Positions 17,149-26,969 are shown, numbered from the stretch's first letter. The stretch is 64,000 nt of DNA from Stenomitos frigidus_A (GCF_963877135.1 NZ_CAWNSW010000016.1:9952-73951), one strand, 5' to 3'. Numbers and translations: made by a program. Notes: generated by a model from the sequence alone, not told the origin.

Positions 17149-18582
17149 ATGACTGCCACAAAAACTTGGAATCGAGAAGAATTCTGGGGCTTGGGCTATG
17201 ACTTTGATCCCCAATGGTTGCTCACACCTGCACAACAGAAGCTACAGGCCGCTTTAATTAATGTTTGTGCGTCTGTACTGCGTCCCAATGCGGTTGAATC
17301 CGATCGCGAGTTAATCTATCCGCGCAAAAACTTTGAAGCGTTGGCCTCTCTAGGGTTGCTGAGCTTATTTGTGCCCAAAGAATGGGGTGGGTTGGGCGAA
17401 AATCATACTTTTGCCGCGATGGTGGTGGAGACGATCGCGCGCTACGGATGTCCCAGTACGGCGATGTGCTACACGATGCATTTGGGTGCAGTGGCAGCCG
17501 CGTTGTTTCGCTGTCATGACAATCCAGAACTACAGCAACTCTTGAAGCGACTCGATCAGGATGTTTTGATCGGTACGCTATCCTACTCCGATCCAGAAAC
17601 CGGATCACATTTCTGGTATCCCGTTTCATCCAAAGCTGAACGGGTGGCTAGCGGTTGGCAAGTTTCCAAAAAAGCCTCCTGGACGACCTCAGCAGGCTTT
17701 GCCGATTGGTATATTGTGCAAACCACTAGTCCTGAATTTGACGGCAATTATGCTGATTTATCTTGCTTTCTCATTTACAGCGATGAGATTAAAGCCGAAC
17801 CTCACAAATGGGATGCGTTAGGGCTGCGCGGCAATCAATCGGGCACCCTGCATGTAGATGGTGTCACGGTACCCTTTGAGCGCATGGTCGGACCGAAAGG
17901 TGATGGCACTGCCTCAAACGACGAAATTGTTGATCCGTTTTTCTTGCTCTGTTCCTCTGCCTGCTGGAACGGCATTGCGATGGGCGCGATCGATATTGCC
18001 AAACGCCATGTGACCCGCAAGAAGCATGTGGATGTGGGAATGCGGGTGGCCGATTATCCCACCATTCAAGACTATTTTGGTGAAGCGATTATTGATACCA
18101 ACGCCTGTCGATCGTTCACGTTCTCAATGGGTAAACTGATGGATGAATTAACCGATCACTGCGATTGGTCAATTCACAAAGACCTGGCAGCGTTGCCCCG
18201 TTCTGCTTACTTGCCCTGGTACTGGCAGATTAAGTTTGCGGCGGCAAAAAACGTGGCGCATGTGTGCGACAAGATGCTCCATGCCTGCGGTGGCTCTGGC
18301 TTTAAAAAGGATATGGAAATTGAACGCTATTTGCGGGATGGCAAGGCGGGTTGGGTAATGGGTCCGACCAACGAAGTGTTGCGGCAGTTTGTGGGTAAAT
18401 ATGCGCTGTTGGGCATGGAGTCGTTGGATTATTGGAATCAGAGTGTGAATGAGCGCGTACTGCATAACGAAGTGAAGAAATTGGATGCGGATGGTAAGCG
18501 CAAGCTGGCAGAAAGTTTGCTGGCGCAAGCGGCTGAAGAGGAGGCAAAACCTGCCAAAACGTTAGTTAGTAGTTCGGTATAG
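17149..18582 (+). CDS. Acyl-CoA dehydrogenase-fold flavoprotein lacking the usual catalytic glutamate
   Basis: 477 residues with ACAD architecture. There is an alpha-helical N-domain (LASLGLLSLFVPKEWGGLG), a beta-domain FAD contact region (TLSYSDPETGS, KASWTTSAGFADWYIV, LGLRGNQSGTLHVDGVTVP) and a C-terminal helical domain (HACGGSGFKKDMEIERYLRDGKAG). Where ACADs have YEGT(S/N)E, this protein has VMGPTNEVLRQFVG, so the catalytic Glu position is Met. The fold is also used by flavin monooxygenases and nitroalkane/amine-oxidising enzymes, which may fit better here. The APC permease starts 48 bases downstream on the same strand. Confidence 0.85.
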   Translation: MTATKTWNREEFWGLGYDFDPQWLLTPAQQKLQAALINVCASVLRPNAVESDRELIYPRKNFEALASLGLLSLFVPKEWGGLGENHTFAAMVVETIARYGCPSTAMCYTMHLGAVAAALFRCHDNPELQQLLKRLDQDVLIGTLSYSDPETGSHFWYPVSSKAERVASGWQVSKKASWTTSAGFADWYIVQTTSPEFDGNYADLSCFLIYSDEIKAEPHKWDALGLRGNQSGTLHVDGVTVPFERMVGPKGDGTASNDEIVDPFFLLCSSACWNGIAMGAIDIAKRHVTRKKHVDVGMRVADYPTIQDYFGEAIIDTNACRSFTFSMGKLMDELTDHCDWSIHKDLAALPRSAYLPWYWQIKFAAAKNVAHVCDKMLHACGGSGFKKDMEIERYLRDGKAGWVMGPTNEVLRQFVGKYALLGMESLDYWNQSVNERVLHNEVKKLDADGKRKLAESLLAQAAEEEAKPAKTLVSSSV

Positions 18583-18630
18583 AGTCATGAGTAACCCTTA
18601 CACGTATCTTATGAGGCTTGGTGTAGAACA

Positions 18631-20133
18631 ATGACGATCAATGAAGTAGTGACTCCGATCGCCGAAGTGAGTCAGCCTGGGCTACGACGCACGATCGGAT
18701 GGAAAGATGCCTTTTGGATTTCGAGTGGTGCGTCGACGATCGTCCTACTGTCGATCGGGTCGATGGCAGCCACACTGGGAACACCCTCCTGGCTGGTGTG
18801 GACAATTTCATCCATCATCGGCTTTGTCCAGCTTTTTATCTATGCTGAAATCGCTGGGCTGTTTCCCAACAAGTCGGGCGGCGCATCGGTGTATGGTTCA
18901 GTCGCGTGGATTCGCTACAACAAGCTGTTTGCACCCATTAACGTCTGGGCATACTGGTTAGCCTGGTCGCCTGTGCTAGCGCTCTCCTCCGCGCTGGCTG
19001 GCAGCTACATCGTGACCGCCTTTTTTGCGGATACCGCCTTCGGCAGTTTTTCCATGACGCTGTTGGATTTATCCGCGATCTTGCCGGGAATTAAACTATC
19101 GCTCAGTACACCCATTTTGATCGGCATTGTCATTTTGCTTGCCAGTTTCTACATTCAGCATTCGGGCGTGATGCGAACTGCCAGAACGCAATTTGTGCTG
19201 GCACTGTTGTCGTTGATTCCCATCGCGCTGCTGGGCATTGTGCCACTGCTGTTAGGCAAGGTGAATTTTGCGAACTTCTCACCGTTTTTGCTTCAGGGTA
19301 CAACGAGTTGGTTCAGCAAAGAGTCGTTTACGCTGATCATGGGTGGGATGTTTATTGCTGCCTGGACGACCTATGCGGCTGAGACCGCTGTTTGCTACAC
19401 CAGCGAATTCAAAGATCCATCCAAAGACAACGTGCGGGCGATCGGGTCGTCTGGTATTCTCGCTTTCCTTTGCTACACGATTTTGCCCTTTTCCTTCCTG
19501 GGCGTACTGGGTATGGCGAATCTCACCGATCCAGCGTTTGTGGCTGGTGATCCACAGGCGGCGATCGTAAAATTAGCTGAAATTACTTTTGGAAGCGGAT
19601 CAGGTAAACTCATCACGCTGATGCTGATTTTTGCCCTGGTCTTATCGATTAGTACAGCTATGGCAGGTGGCTCTCGCACGTTGTATCAAGGCTCGGTAGA
19701 TGGATTGCTGCCACGTTATCTAAGTAGTGTGAATAGCCACGGTGTACCGACAAAAGCCATGTGGACAGATCTGGCATTCAACATTTTCTTGTTGACTCTG
19801 GGTAGTCCGATTTTTGTGCTGGCAGCCTCCAGCGTTGCTTACGTGCTTTGTATCGCGATGGATATGAATGCGGGTTGGATGCATCGACTCCAGCGTCCTA
19901 ATGTCTATCGCCCCTACCGCGCGCCGGATTGGTTGATCTTTGTGGGTGGCCCTGTACTTTCCTTATTGAACCTGGCATTCATCTTCTTTGGTGCCAATGT
20001 GTTTGCACCGAATGCGCTGTGGTATGGTTTGGCCGCGATCGCGATCGTGCTTCCCATCTTTTACTACCGTCACTATGTGGTGGATAAAGGTATTTGGCCC
20101 GAAGCAGCTCGACGGGATCTGGGCATTGAGTAG
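18631..20133 (+). CDS. APC-superfamily amino acid/amine permease
   Basis: A 500-residue polytopic membrane protein with about 12 hydrophobic helices. The N-terminal segment GWKDAFWISSGASTIVLLSIGSMAATLG resembles the unwound TM1 substrate site of APC transporters. Repeated Gly-rich helices and AWTTYAAETAVCYTSEFKDPSKDN match the TM6-loop region. It lies between the flavoprotein and the creatininase-family gene and is the likeliest importer of the compound this cluster consumes. Substrate specificity cannot be read from sequence. Confidence 0.9.
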   Translation: MTINEVVTPIAEVSQPGLRRTIGWKDAFWISSGASTIVLLSIGSMAATLGTPSWLVWTISSIIGFVQLFIYAEIAGLFPNKSGGASVYGSVAWIRYNKLFAPINVWAYWLAWSPVLALSSALAGSYIVTAFFADTAFGSFSMTLLDLSAILPGIKLSLSTPILIGIVILLASFYIQHSGVMRTARTQFVLALLSLIPIALLGIVPLLLGKVNFANFSPFLLQGTTSWFSKESFTLIMGGMFIAAWTTYAAETAVCYTSEFKDPSKDNVRAIGSSGILAFLCYTILPFSFLGVLGMANLTDPAFVAGDPQAAIVKLAEITFGSGSGKLITLMLIFALVLSISTAMAGGSRTLYQGSVDGLLPRYLSSVNSHGVPTKAMWTDLAFNIFLLTLGSPIFVLAASSVAYVLCIAMDMNAGWMHRLQRPNVYRPYRAPDWLIFVGGPVLSLLNLAFIFFGANVFAPNALWYGLAAIAIVLPIFYYRHYVVDKGIWPEAARRDLGIE

Positions 20134-20165
20134 CGATCGCTGGATTCAAAGATGTTGTTTTCATG

Positions 20166-20194
20166 TGTAGGGATGTTAATGTAACGTCCCTACA
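20166..20194. repeat. gtagggatgtta palindromic repeat, copy 2
   Basis: An inverted repeat (tgtagggatgtta / taacgtccctaca) between the permease and creatininase-family genes. It is the same family as 14665-14694 and 34388-34425. Confidence 0.75.
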
Positions 20195-20220
20195 GTGAGG
20201 TTTTTGAGCAATGGTTCATA

Positions 20221-20985
20221 ATGTCTAAACCCGTCTTGTGGGAAGAGTTGACCTGGGAGCAAATTACTGAGTTGCGCGATCGCGGCATGAACACAGTGAT
20301 TTTGCCGATTGGCGCAACGGAGCAACACGCCTTACATTTGCCTGTTGGTGTGGATACTCTCTCAGCGACAGCGGTTGCTTACGGAGTTTCAGCCGCAACG
20401 GGAATTCCAGTTTTGCCTGCGTTGCCCTACGGGTGTTCGCTCGGTCACTCTAAGAAATGGGCAGGCACGATTTCATTACGACCAGAGACACTGTCAGCGC
20501 TGATTCTCGAAATTGCGGAATGGGTGGTGAGTGCAGGCTTCACGCGGCTGGTATTGCTCAACGGTCATGTGACGAATTGGGCACCGTTGCGGTGTGGGTT
20601 GGAGAATGTGAGACATCAATATCCCGATCTCCGCATTGCGCTGCGATCTCTGTGGGAAATTTCGTCTACAATTCATGAGTTTTATCACCATGATGCAGCA
20701 AACTTTCATGCTAACTGTGCCGAAACATCAGTGATGCTGGCACTACGTCCCGATCTGGTGCAGATTGAGAAGGCAATGGATGAACCCGATCGGTCTGCCC
20801 ATTGCTTTTTTGCCTACACGGTGGATCAGGAAAGTGTTCACGGTGGAGTGGGTACGCCCAGTAAAGCCGATGAGGGTTTTGGGCAAACCATTCTCGACGC
20901 CTGTATCACCGAATTAAGTGCCCAGTTGCAGCAGGCAATGGTGGAAAAAACACCGCTGGAGACACTGCCGCCGTTGTTGCCGTAA
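20221..20985 (+). CDS. Creatininase-family amidohydrolase
   Basis: 254 residues. The metal-binding landmarks of the family are present: GATEQHALHLPVGVDTL (usual form G-EQHGPHLPLGTD), GCSLGHSKKWAGTISL, VLLNGHVTN (usual NGHGGN) and FHANCAETS (usual HAGExETS). The family includes creatinine amidohydrolase, formamide-forming deformylases in riboflavin/F420 synthesis and the MftE peptidase, so the name alone does not prove creatinine as substrate. Its position after an amino-acid permease and before two glutamine-synthetase-like ligases fits hydrolysis of a cyclic or N-acyl nitrogen compound. Confidence 0.88.
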   Translation: MSKPVLWEELTWEQITELRDRGMNTVILPIGATEQHALHLPVGVDTLSATAVAYGVSAATGIPVLPALPYGCSLGHSKKWAGTISLRPETLSALILEIAEWVVSAGFTRLVLLNGHVTNWAPLRCGLENVRHQYPDLRIALRSLWEISSTIHEFYHHDAANFHANCAETSVMLALRPDLVQIEKAMDEPDRSAHCFFAYTVDQESVHGGVGTPSKADEGFGQTILDACITELSAQLQQAMVEKTPLETLPPLLP

Positions 20986-20991
20986 GGGTTA

Positions 20992-21300
<309 letters not shown>

Positions 21301-21325
21301 AAATAAATGATGGGATACGAGTGAT

Positions 21326-22684
21326 ATGGATGAAGTATTAACTGACTTTCAGGCATTGAAGACAACGCTCAAAGAGAAAGGGGTGAAATACGCGATCGCC
21401 AGCTTTGTGGATTTGCATGGGATGTGCAAAGCCAAGATGGTGCCGCTGACGCACTTTGAGCAGATGATGCAAGGGTCAGAACTGTTCACTGGAGCGGCGT
21501 TGAATGGCGTACCGCAGGAAATCAATGACGAAGAAGTGGCAACGATGCCCGATCCTGCGAGTGCGACTGTTTTACCCTGGAACTCAGAAATTGCCTGGTT
21601 TGCAAGCGATCTGTATGTGGGTGGCAAACCGTTTGAAGCGTGCTGTCGTAGTATCTTGAAAAACGCTCTGAAGCAAGCAGCAGATATGGGGTTTCAGTTC
21701 AATCTGGGCATTGAAACCGAGTTTTTTATCTTTAAAGACACCGCGGATGGTGGGTTTAGACCTGTGAGCGATCGCGACACGATCGCCAAAGCGGCATACG
21801 CGGTGCCAACGCTGCTGGACAATTACAACATTCTGGATACGATCGTCAGTGCGATGAACCAGTTGGGTTGGGGCGTATACTCCTTCGACCACGAAGATGC
21901 ACAAGGGCAATTTGAAACGGATTTTGGGTATTGTGATGCGCTGACGATGAGCGATCGGCTCACTTTTTTCCGCTTGATGGTGAAAGAGCTTGCCCGACAG
22001 CACGGTTATTTTGCCAGCTTCATGCCCAAACCCTACTCCAATCAAACGGGCAGCGGCGCACACTACAACATGTCGCTGTCAGACATCAAGACGGGTGAAA
22101 ATCTCTTTCTGAGCAACGACGATCCGCGCGGCTGTAAGCTATCCACACTGGGCTATCAATTTATTGCCGGTATTCTCAAACATGCGCCTGCGATCTGTGC
22201 GGTGATTGCGCCGACGGTCAACAGCTACAAACGGCTCGTGGCGCAGGGCAGTATGTCGGGCTTTACGTGGGCACCCGTTTACATTTGCTACGGCAACAAT
22301 AATCGTACCAACATGCTGCGGATTCCGCTAGCGGGTGGACGTGTGGAATGCCGTGCTGCGGATATTTCGACCAATCTTTACCTCGGTGCTGCCATGATTC
22401 TCACGGCTGGGTTGGAGGGTATCCGCGAGGGACTCGATCCCGGTGAGCCGCATACCGAGAATATGTACAAATACACAGCTCAAGAACGCATGGCAAAAGG
22501 TATTCAAAGCTTGCCGCGTACCTTGGGTGAGGCGATCGAGTCCTTTGCTGCCGATCCATTGGGTGAAACGGTGATGGGGGCACTCATGTATCAGACCTAT
22601 ATCGACTTCAAAACTCAGGAATGGCTGGAGTATCATAACCATATTTCCGATTGGGAACGGCAGCGCTACCTGAAATTCTTTTAA
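21326..22684 (+). CDS. Glutamine synthetase superfamily ligase (GlnT/GmaS-like), tandem copy 1
   Basis: 452 residues. Superfamily motifs are LGIETEFFIF, FDHEDAQGQFETDF, GSGAHYNMSL, CYGNNNRTNMLRIPLAGGRVECRAADISTNLY. It resembles the type III/GlnT and gamma-glutamylmethylamide-synthetase branch (short, single-domain, 440-460 residues) rather than hexameric GlnA with an adenylylation loop. The next gene is a near-identical paralogue starting 59 bases downstream. The family makes gamma-glutamyl amides from glutamate, ATP and ammonia or an alkylamine. Sequence does not settle which. Confidence 0.9.
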   Translation: MDEVLTDFQALKTTLKEKGVKYAIASFVDLHGMCKAKMVPLTHFEQMMQGSELFTGAALNGVPQEINDEEVATMPDPASATVLPWNSEIAWFASDLYVGGKPFEACCRSILKNALKQAADMGFQFNLGIETEFFIFKDTADGGFRPVSDRDTIAKAAYAVPTLLDNYNILDTIVSAMNQLGWGVYSFDHEDAQGQFETDFGYCDALTMSDRLTFFRLMVKELARQHGYFASFMPKPYSNQTGSGAHYNMSLSDIKTGENLFLSNDDPRGCKLSTLGYQFIAGILKHAPAICAVIAPTVNSYKRLVAQGSMSGFTWAPVYICYGNNNRTNMLRIPLAGGRVECRAADISTNLYLGAAMILTAGLEGIREGLDPGEPHTENMYKYTAQERMAKGIQSLPRTLGEAIESFAADPLGETVMGALMYQTYIDFKTQEWLEYHNHISDWERQRYLKFF

Positions 22685-22743
22685 AGATTCAAACTTCAAG
22701 GCTGCTCATCCTCTATGCTTGCTTCTAGCCGTATCTTTAGCCA

Positions 22744-24117
22744 TTGGGAGACTCTATGGGTGGACTGTTCTCGTCTGATTTACAAGAACTGAAGCTAGCG
22801 CTCAAAGAGAAAGGGGTGAAATACGCGATCGCCAGCTTTGTAGACATTCATGGCATGTGCAAAGCCAAAATGGTGCCGCTGACGCACTTTGAGCAGATGA
22901 TGCAAGGGTCAGAACTGTTCACTGGAGCGGCGTTGGATGGCGTACCGCAGGAAATCAACGATGAAGAAGTGGCCACGATGCCCGATCCTGCTAGTGCCAC
23001 TGTTCTGCCCTGGAACTCAGAAATGGCTTGGTTTGCCAGCGATCTGTATGTAGGTGGTAAGCCCTTTGAAGCATGCTGTCGCAGCATTTTGAAAAATGCC
23101 CTCAAGCAGGCAGCAGATATGGGCTTTCAGTTCAACCTGGGGATTGAAACAGAGTTTTTCATCCTTAAAGAAGGTGAGGACGGCAAAGCTGCCCCAGTGA
23201 GCGATCGCGATATCCTGGCTAAACCCTGCTACGACCTGCAAGGGCTACTCGACAACTACGCCTGGGTGGATGAAATTGTGCAGGCGATGAACCATCTAGG
23301 TTGGGATGTTTATTCCTTTGATCATGAAGATGGGAACGGTCAGTTTGAAACCGATTTCACCTACTGCGATGCGCTGACGATGGCCGATCGTCTCACCTTC
23401 TTTCGGTTGATGGTCAAAGAAATCGCCCGTAAACATGGCTACTTTGCCAGCTTTATGCCCAAGCCCTTTGCTGATCGCACAGGCAGTGGCGCTCATTACA
23501 ATATGTCGCTGGCAGACCTCAAGACGGGTCAGAATGTCTTTGTCAATGAGTCTGATCCGCGTGGCTGCAAGCTGTCCACACTGGGTTATCAGTTCATTGC
23601 AGGCATTCTCAAACATGCGCCAGCCATTTGTGCGGTGATTGCACCCACAGTCAACAGCTACAAGCGGCTGGTCGCGCAGGGCAGTATGTCGGGCTTTACG
23701 TGGGCACCCGTTTACATCTGTTACGGCAACAATAATCGCACCAACATGCTACGGATTCCCCTGGCAGGTGGACGTGTGGAATGCCGTGCTGCAGACATTT
23801 CTAGCAATCTCTATCTGGGTGCGGCGATGATTCTCACCGCTGGACTAGAAGGTATCCGAGAGGGACTTGATCCAGGTGAACCTCACGCTGAGAACATGTA
23901 CAAGTACTCGAAAGCAGAGCTGAAAACAATGGGCATTCAAACCTTGCCCCGCACGTTGGGAGACGCGATCGAGTCTTTTGCTGCCGATCCATTGGGCGAG
24001 CAGGTGATGGGTTCATTGATGTATCAGACGTATATTGATTTCAAGTCGCAAGAATGGCAGGAGTATCACACGCATGTTTCGGACTGGGAAATCCAACGCT
24101 ATCTGAAGTTTTTCTAA
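22744..24117 (+). CDS. Glutamine synthetase superfamily ligase (GlnT/GmaS-like), tandem copy 2
   Basis: 457 residues, clearly a duplicate of the preceding gene. Large stretches are identical in protein and even in DNA, for example 66 identical bases covering the MVPLTHFEQMMQGSELFTGAAL region. It diverges mainly in a window around residues 150-180 (KEGEDGKAAPVSDRDILAKPCYDLQG against KDTADGGFRPVSDRDTIAKAAYAVPT), which is near the glutamate/amine-site side, and at the extreme N-terminus. All ATP, metal and glutamate motifs are preserved. Two active paralogues side by side suggest different amine preference or a hetero-oligomer. Confidence 0.9.
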   Translation: MGDSMGGLFSSDLQELKLALKEKGVKYAIASFVDIHGMCKAKMVPLTHFEQMMQGSELFTGAALDGVPQEINDEEVATMPDPASATVLPWNSEMAWFASDLYVGGKPFEACCRSILKNALKQAADMGFQFNLGIETEFFILKEGEDGKAAPVSDRDILAKPCYDLQGLLDNYAWVDEIVQAMNHLGWDVYSFDHEDGNGQFETDFTYCDALTMADRLTFFRLMVKEIARKHGYFASFMPKPFADRTGSGAHYNMSLADLKTGQNVFVNESDPRGCKLSTLGYQFIAGILKHAPAICAVIAPTVNSYKRLVAQGSMSGFTWAPVYICYGNNNRTNMLRIPLAGGRVECRAADISSNLYLGAAMILTAGLEGIREGLDPGEPHAENMYKYSKAELKTMGIQTLPRTLGDAIESFAADPLGEQVMGSLMYQTYIDFKSQEWQEYHTHVSDWEIQRYLKFF

Positions 24118-24136
24118 AACCAAGAAACGCAAGCTA

Positions 24137-24196
24137 AGAAACCCGGTTTCTTAACGCAAAGCTTGTAACCAACCTGACCATCAGAAACCCGGCTTC
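24137..24196. repeat. agaaacccggtttct repeats
   Basis: Two copies of the palindromic motif (aagaaacccggtttctta near 24138 and agaaacccggcttct near 24182) between the second ligase and the MOSC gene. Further copies lie at 27616-27650 and degenerate ones near 52630 and 55021. This is a widespread dispersed cyanobacterial repeat. Confidence 0.65.
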
Positions 24197-24214
24197 TATT
24201 GAAAAGGAGTTTTT

Positions 24215-25018
24215 ATGCCAAGTGCATCTGCTACCGTTGGGACGATCGCCACTCTATGGCGCTATCCAGTGAAATCCATGATGGGTGAGGAGTTGAATGC
24301 CACGCAGATATTGGAGCGAGGCTTGCTGGGCGATCGCGCCTATGCCCTCATTGATGTCGCCACAGGGAAAACCATCAGCGCCAAATCACCCCGTCGATGG
24401 GGCAAACTGTTTGACTGTCGGGCAGCAATGCAGACGCTATCGCAGGTAAAAATGACGCTGCCGGATGGGACAATCGTGTTTAGCGATGCGGCAACTGTAG
24501 AGCAAACGCTGTCGAATGCCTTTGGGCGTGCGGTGAAGCTGGAAACAACCGCACCAACCGCTCCCAGCATTGAGATGTATACCCCCGACATCGATGAACT
24601 CCCGGATCACGACCAGATGTCGGATGCTGACATTCGCCCCGGCACTTTTTTCGATGCAGCCACGATCCATTTGCTGACGACCGCGACGATGAATCAATTG
24701 CAGTCGATCGCGCCCACATCACGCTTTGAAACCCGTCGTTTTCGTCCCAATTTGGTGATTCAGCCTGCCAATGGTGCAACAGGTTTTGTGGAGAATGAAT
24801 GGGTCGGCAGGACTCTGGCGATCGGTGATGAAGTCAAGCTCACTATCGATATGCCCTGTCCCCGTTGTGTGATGACCACCATGCCGCAAGGGGAACTGCC
24901 CAACGATTTGGAAATTTTACGAACGGCTGTGAAACACAATGAGGGCAATATTGGAGTATATGCCAGCGTGCTTCACAGTGGCACTGTGAGACGAGGTGAT
25001 GTGGTTCGTTTAGAGTAG
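24215..25018 (+). CDS. MOSC domain protein (YcbX/mARC-like)
   Basis: 267 residues: an N-terminal MOSC beta-barrel (ATLWRYPVKSMMGEELNATQI, then GLLGDRAYALIDVATGK) and a C-terminal MOSC domain (FRPNLVIQ, then MPCPRCVMTTMPQGELPND). The Cys in PRCVMTT matches the Mo-coordinating cysteine of mARC/YcbX proteins, which reduce N-hydroxylated amines, amidoximes and hydroxyguanidines with a partner ferredoxin-type electron donor. AAGGAG precedes ATG 24215. An N-reductase would fit a cluster that also has oxygenase-like enzymes, but that coupling is inference. Confidence 0.88.
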   Translation: MPSASATVGTIATLWRYPVKSMMGEELNATQILERGLLGDRAYALIDVATGKTISAKSPRRWGKLFDCRAAMQTLSQVKMTLPDGTIVFSDAATVEQTLSNAFGRAVKLETTAPTAPSIEMYTPDIDELPDHDQMSDADIRPGTFFDAATIHLLTTATMNQLQSIAPTSRFETRRFRPNLVIQPANGATGFVENEWVGRTLAIGDEVKLTIDMPCPRCVMTTMPQGELPNDLEILRTAVKHNEGNIGVYASVLHSGTVRRGDVVRLE

Positions 25019-25083
25019 TCAGCGTTTAGCTTTGCGTGGATTGTTTGCGTTTTGAGTTGCTGCTGACCGCTGATCGCTGACTC
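25018..25083. repeat. Inverted heptamer STRR element, copy 3 (short)
   Basis: A left remnant cagcgtttagc (25020-25030) and right arm gctgaccgctgatcgctgact (25062-25082) use the same heptamers as the elements at 13446 and 20992. It lies directly after the MOSC stop codon. Confidence 0.65.
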
Positions 25084-25115
25084 CAATCAGTTCCATCAAG
25101 TAAACAGGCTGCACT

Positions 25116-26969
25116 ATGCGTCTTGATACTAAACCACCTGAAATATACTTAGGTCTGCCACAACCGTTAGGAACGATCGTGGCAGAGTATCGCATTGAAC
25201 CATCAACCGCGATCGCCTATTCCGTGCGGGCAGGTCAATATATTCAAATTATCGATGTGGAGGGTTCGCAATGTTCGGACTTTCTGTCGTTTGCTGGGGC
25301 TGGGTATCGTGAGGAATTGGATGGTACGGTCACGCGGACGCTCAATGGGTTAGCAGTGCCGCAAGCAGGGCTATTGGGCAAATACTTCTCACAAATGATG
25401 CAGCCGCTATTTGAAGTCATTCAAGACACCTGCGGACGACACGATAGTTTTCTCCTTGCCTGTACCGATCGCTATTACGAAGATGCAGGCTATCCAGGGC
25501 ATCCAAGCTGTAGCGAGAATTTCAATCAGGTGTTGGAGCCACATGGCATGGCACGGCGATCGGGCTGGGCAGCGATCAATTTCTTTTTCAATACTGAGGT
25601 GGATCATACCGGGACGATCGCAGCGGGTGAATCCTGGTCGCGTCCGGGTGACTATGTGCTTTTGCAGGCAAAGCGGGATTTGCTCTGCGCCAGCTCTGCG
25701 TGTCCAGATGATATTGATCCGGCAAATGGGTGGCAGCCCACTTCGATCCATCTACGCATTTATGATGCCAGTGAAACCTTTGCGAAGGCGATCGGGCGAC
25801 GGGCGATCGCGACTGCACCTATCCGTTTGACGCAGCCGAGTGGCTTTACCAGTCGCATTCAAGCGCTAACGGATGACCTTACCGAATATAACGGCTTTTG
25901 GGTGCCCAATCGTTTTGCCAATTACGGTATTCAGGCGGAATATTGGGCACTCCGAGAGAGCGCCGTTGTGATGGATTTATCGGCGCTACGAAAATTTGAA
26001 ATTACGGGGACTGATGCCTTTTCACTTTTGCAACAGGCGTTTTCGCGGGATGTCAGCAAGCTGGCGATCGGGCAGTCGGCGTATGGCTGCTTGCTGAACC
26101 AGCATGGCGGCATTGTGGATGATGGCATTGTGTTTCGGCTGACGGACACTGCGTATCGTTACGTTGGCAACTGCGATAGTGACGAGCAGTGGTTGCAACG
26201 TGTGGCGCAACAGGCTGGCTTTCAAGTGACCATTCAGCCCTCCAGTCATCAGTGCCATAACCTTGCCCTTCAAGGCCCCCTTGCTCGTGAGCTTCTGCGT
26301 CCTTTGGTCACGTTTGATCCCTTTTATCATGTGGAAACGCTGGATGAGCTTGCCTACTTCCGTTTTGCCACAGGCACTGTGGCTGGCATCCCTGCTCTCG
26401 TTTCGCGCACGGGCTACACCGGTGAACTGGGTTATGAACTGTTTGTCCAACCCGATCGCGGTGCAGCACTGTGGGATGCGCTCATGCAGGCAGGTGCGCC
26501 GATGGGATTAACGCCAATGGGTATGCTGGCGCTCGATCGCGCCCGCATTGAAGCGGGATTGCTCGCAGCCGGACGCGAATTTGATGACCTCATCTCGCCC
26601 TATCAGGCAGGTATCGGCTGGGCGGTGGCGTTGAAGAAGCCTAACTTCATTGGCAAAGCCGCGTTGGAGCAGATCAAACCCCATCCGCCACGCCTTGCCG
26701 TTGGGCTGATTCTGGAGGGGAATGAGGTCGCGGCCTATGGACAGTGTCTTCATCCTCCTGGCGATCGGGGACGGGTTGGGATGATTACCAGCGCGACGTT
26801 TTCGCCCTTGTTGAATCAAAGCATTGCAATGGCGCAGGTGGTACCGGAATACGCGACTCCGGGCACGGAGCTAGAGGTTGGCTTGATGGATGGCATGAAG
26901 CGCCGTGTCAGGGCGATCGTCGGTACACTAGCCGCTTATGACCCTACCAAGAGCCGAGTGAAAGTATGA
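25116..26969 (+). CDS. DUF1989 - aminomethyltransferase (GcvT) fusion
   Basis: 617 residues in two modules. Residues about 20-195 are a DUF1989/urea-carboxylase-associated domain (VRAGQYIQIIDVEGSQCSDFLSF, then DRYYEDAGYPGHPSCSENFNQVL, a conserved Cys/His set). Residues about 215-610 are a folate-binding GcvT/aminomethyltransferase fold (ALRESAVVMDLSALRKFEITG, LNQHGGIVDDGIVFRL, SRTGYTGELGYELFV, GMLALDRARIEAGL). DUF1989 proteins include the carboxyguanidine deiminase subunits of guanidine/urea carboxylase systems. GcvT-like domains transfer one-carbon units from N-methyl or aminomethyl groups to tetrahydrofolate. The fusion hints at a substrate carrying both a removable nitrogen and a methyl group. 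The downstream gene overlaps by four bases. Confidence 0.88.
   Translation: MRLDTKPPEIYLGLPQPLGTIVAEYRIEPSTAIAYSVRAGQYIQIIDVEGSQCSDFLSFAGAGYREELDGTVTRTLNGLAVPQAGLLGKYFSQMMQPLFEVIQDTCGRHDSFLLACTDRYYEDAGYPGHPSCSENFNQVLEPHGMARRSGWAAINFFFNTEVDHTGTIAAGESWSRPGDYVLLQAKRDLLCASSACPDDIDPANGWQPTSIHLRIYDASETFAKAIGRRAIATAPIRLTQPSGFTSRIQALTDDLTEYNGFWVPNRFANYGIQAEYWALRESAVVMDLSALRKFEITGTDAFSLLQQAFSRDVSKLAIGQSAYGCLLNQHGGIVDDGIVFRLTDTAYRYVGNCDSDEQWLQRVAQQAGFQVTIQPSSHQCHNLALQGPLARELLRPLVTFDPFYHVETLDELAYFRFATGTVAGIPALVSRTGYTGELGYELFVQPDRGAALWDALMQAGAPMGLTPMGMLALDRARIEAGLLAAGREFDDLISPYQAGIGWAVALKKPNFIGKAALEQIKPHPPRLAVGLILEGNEVAAYGQCLHPPGDRGRVGMITSATFSPLLNQSIAMAQVVPEYATPGTELEVGLMDGMKRRVRAIVGTLAAYDPTKSRVKV

Noticed and set aside
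20221..20985. Specific naming as creatininase (creatinine amidohydrolase)
   Set aside because: The family includes several unrelated amidohydrolases, and variant residues such as NGHVTN prevent a confident substrate call.
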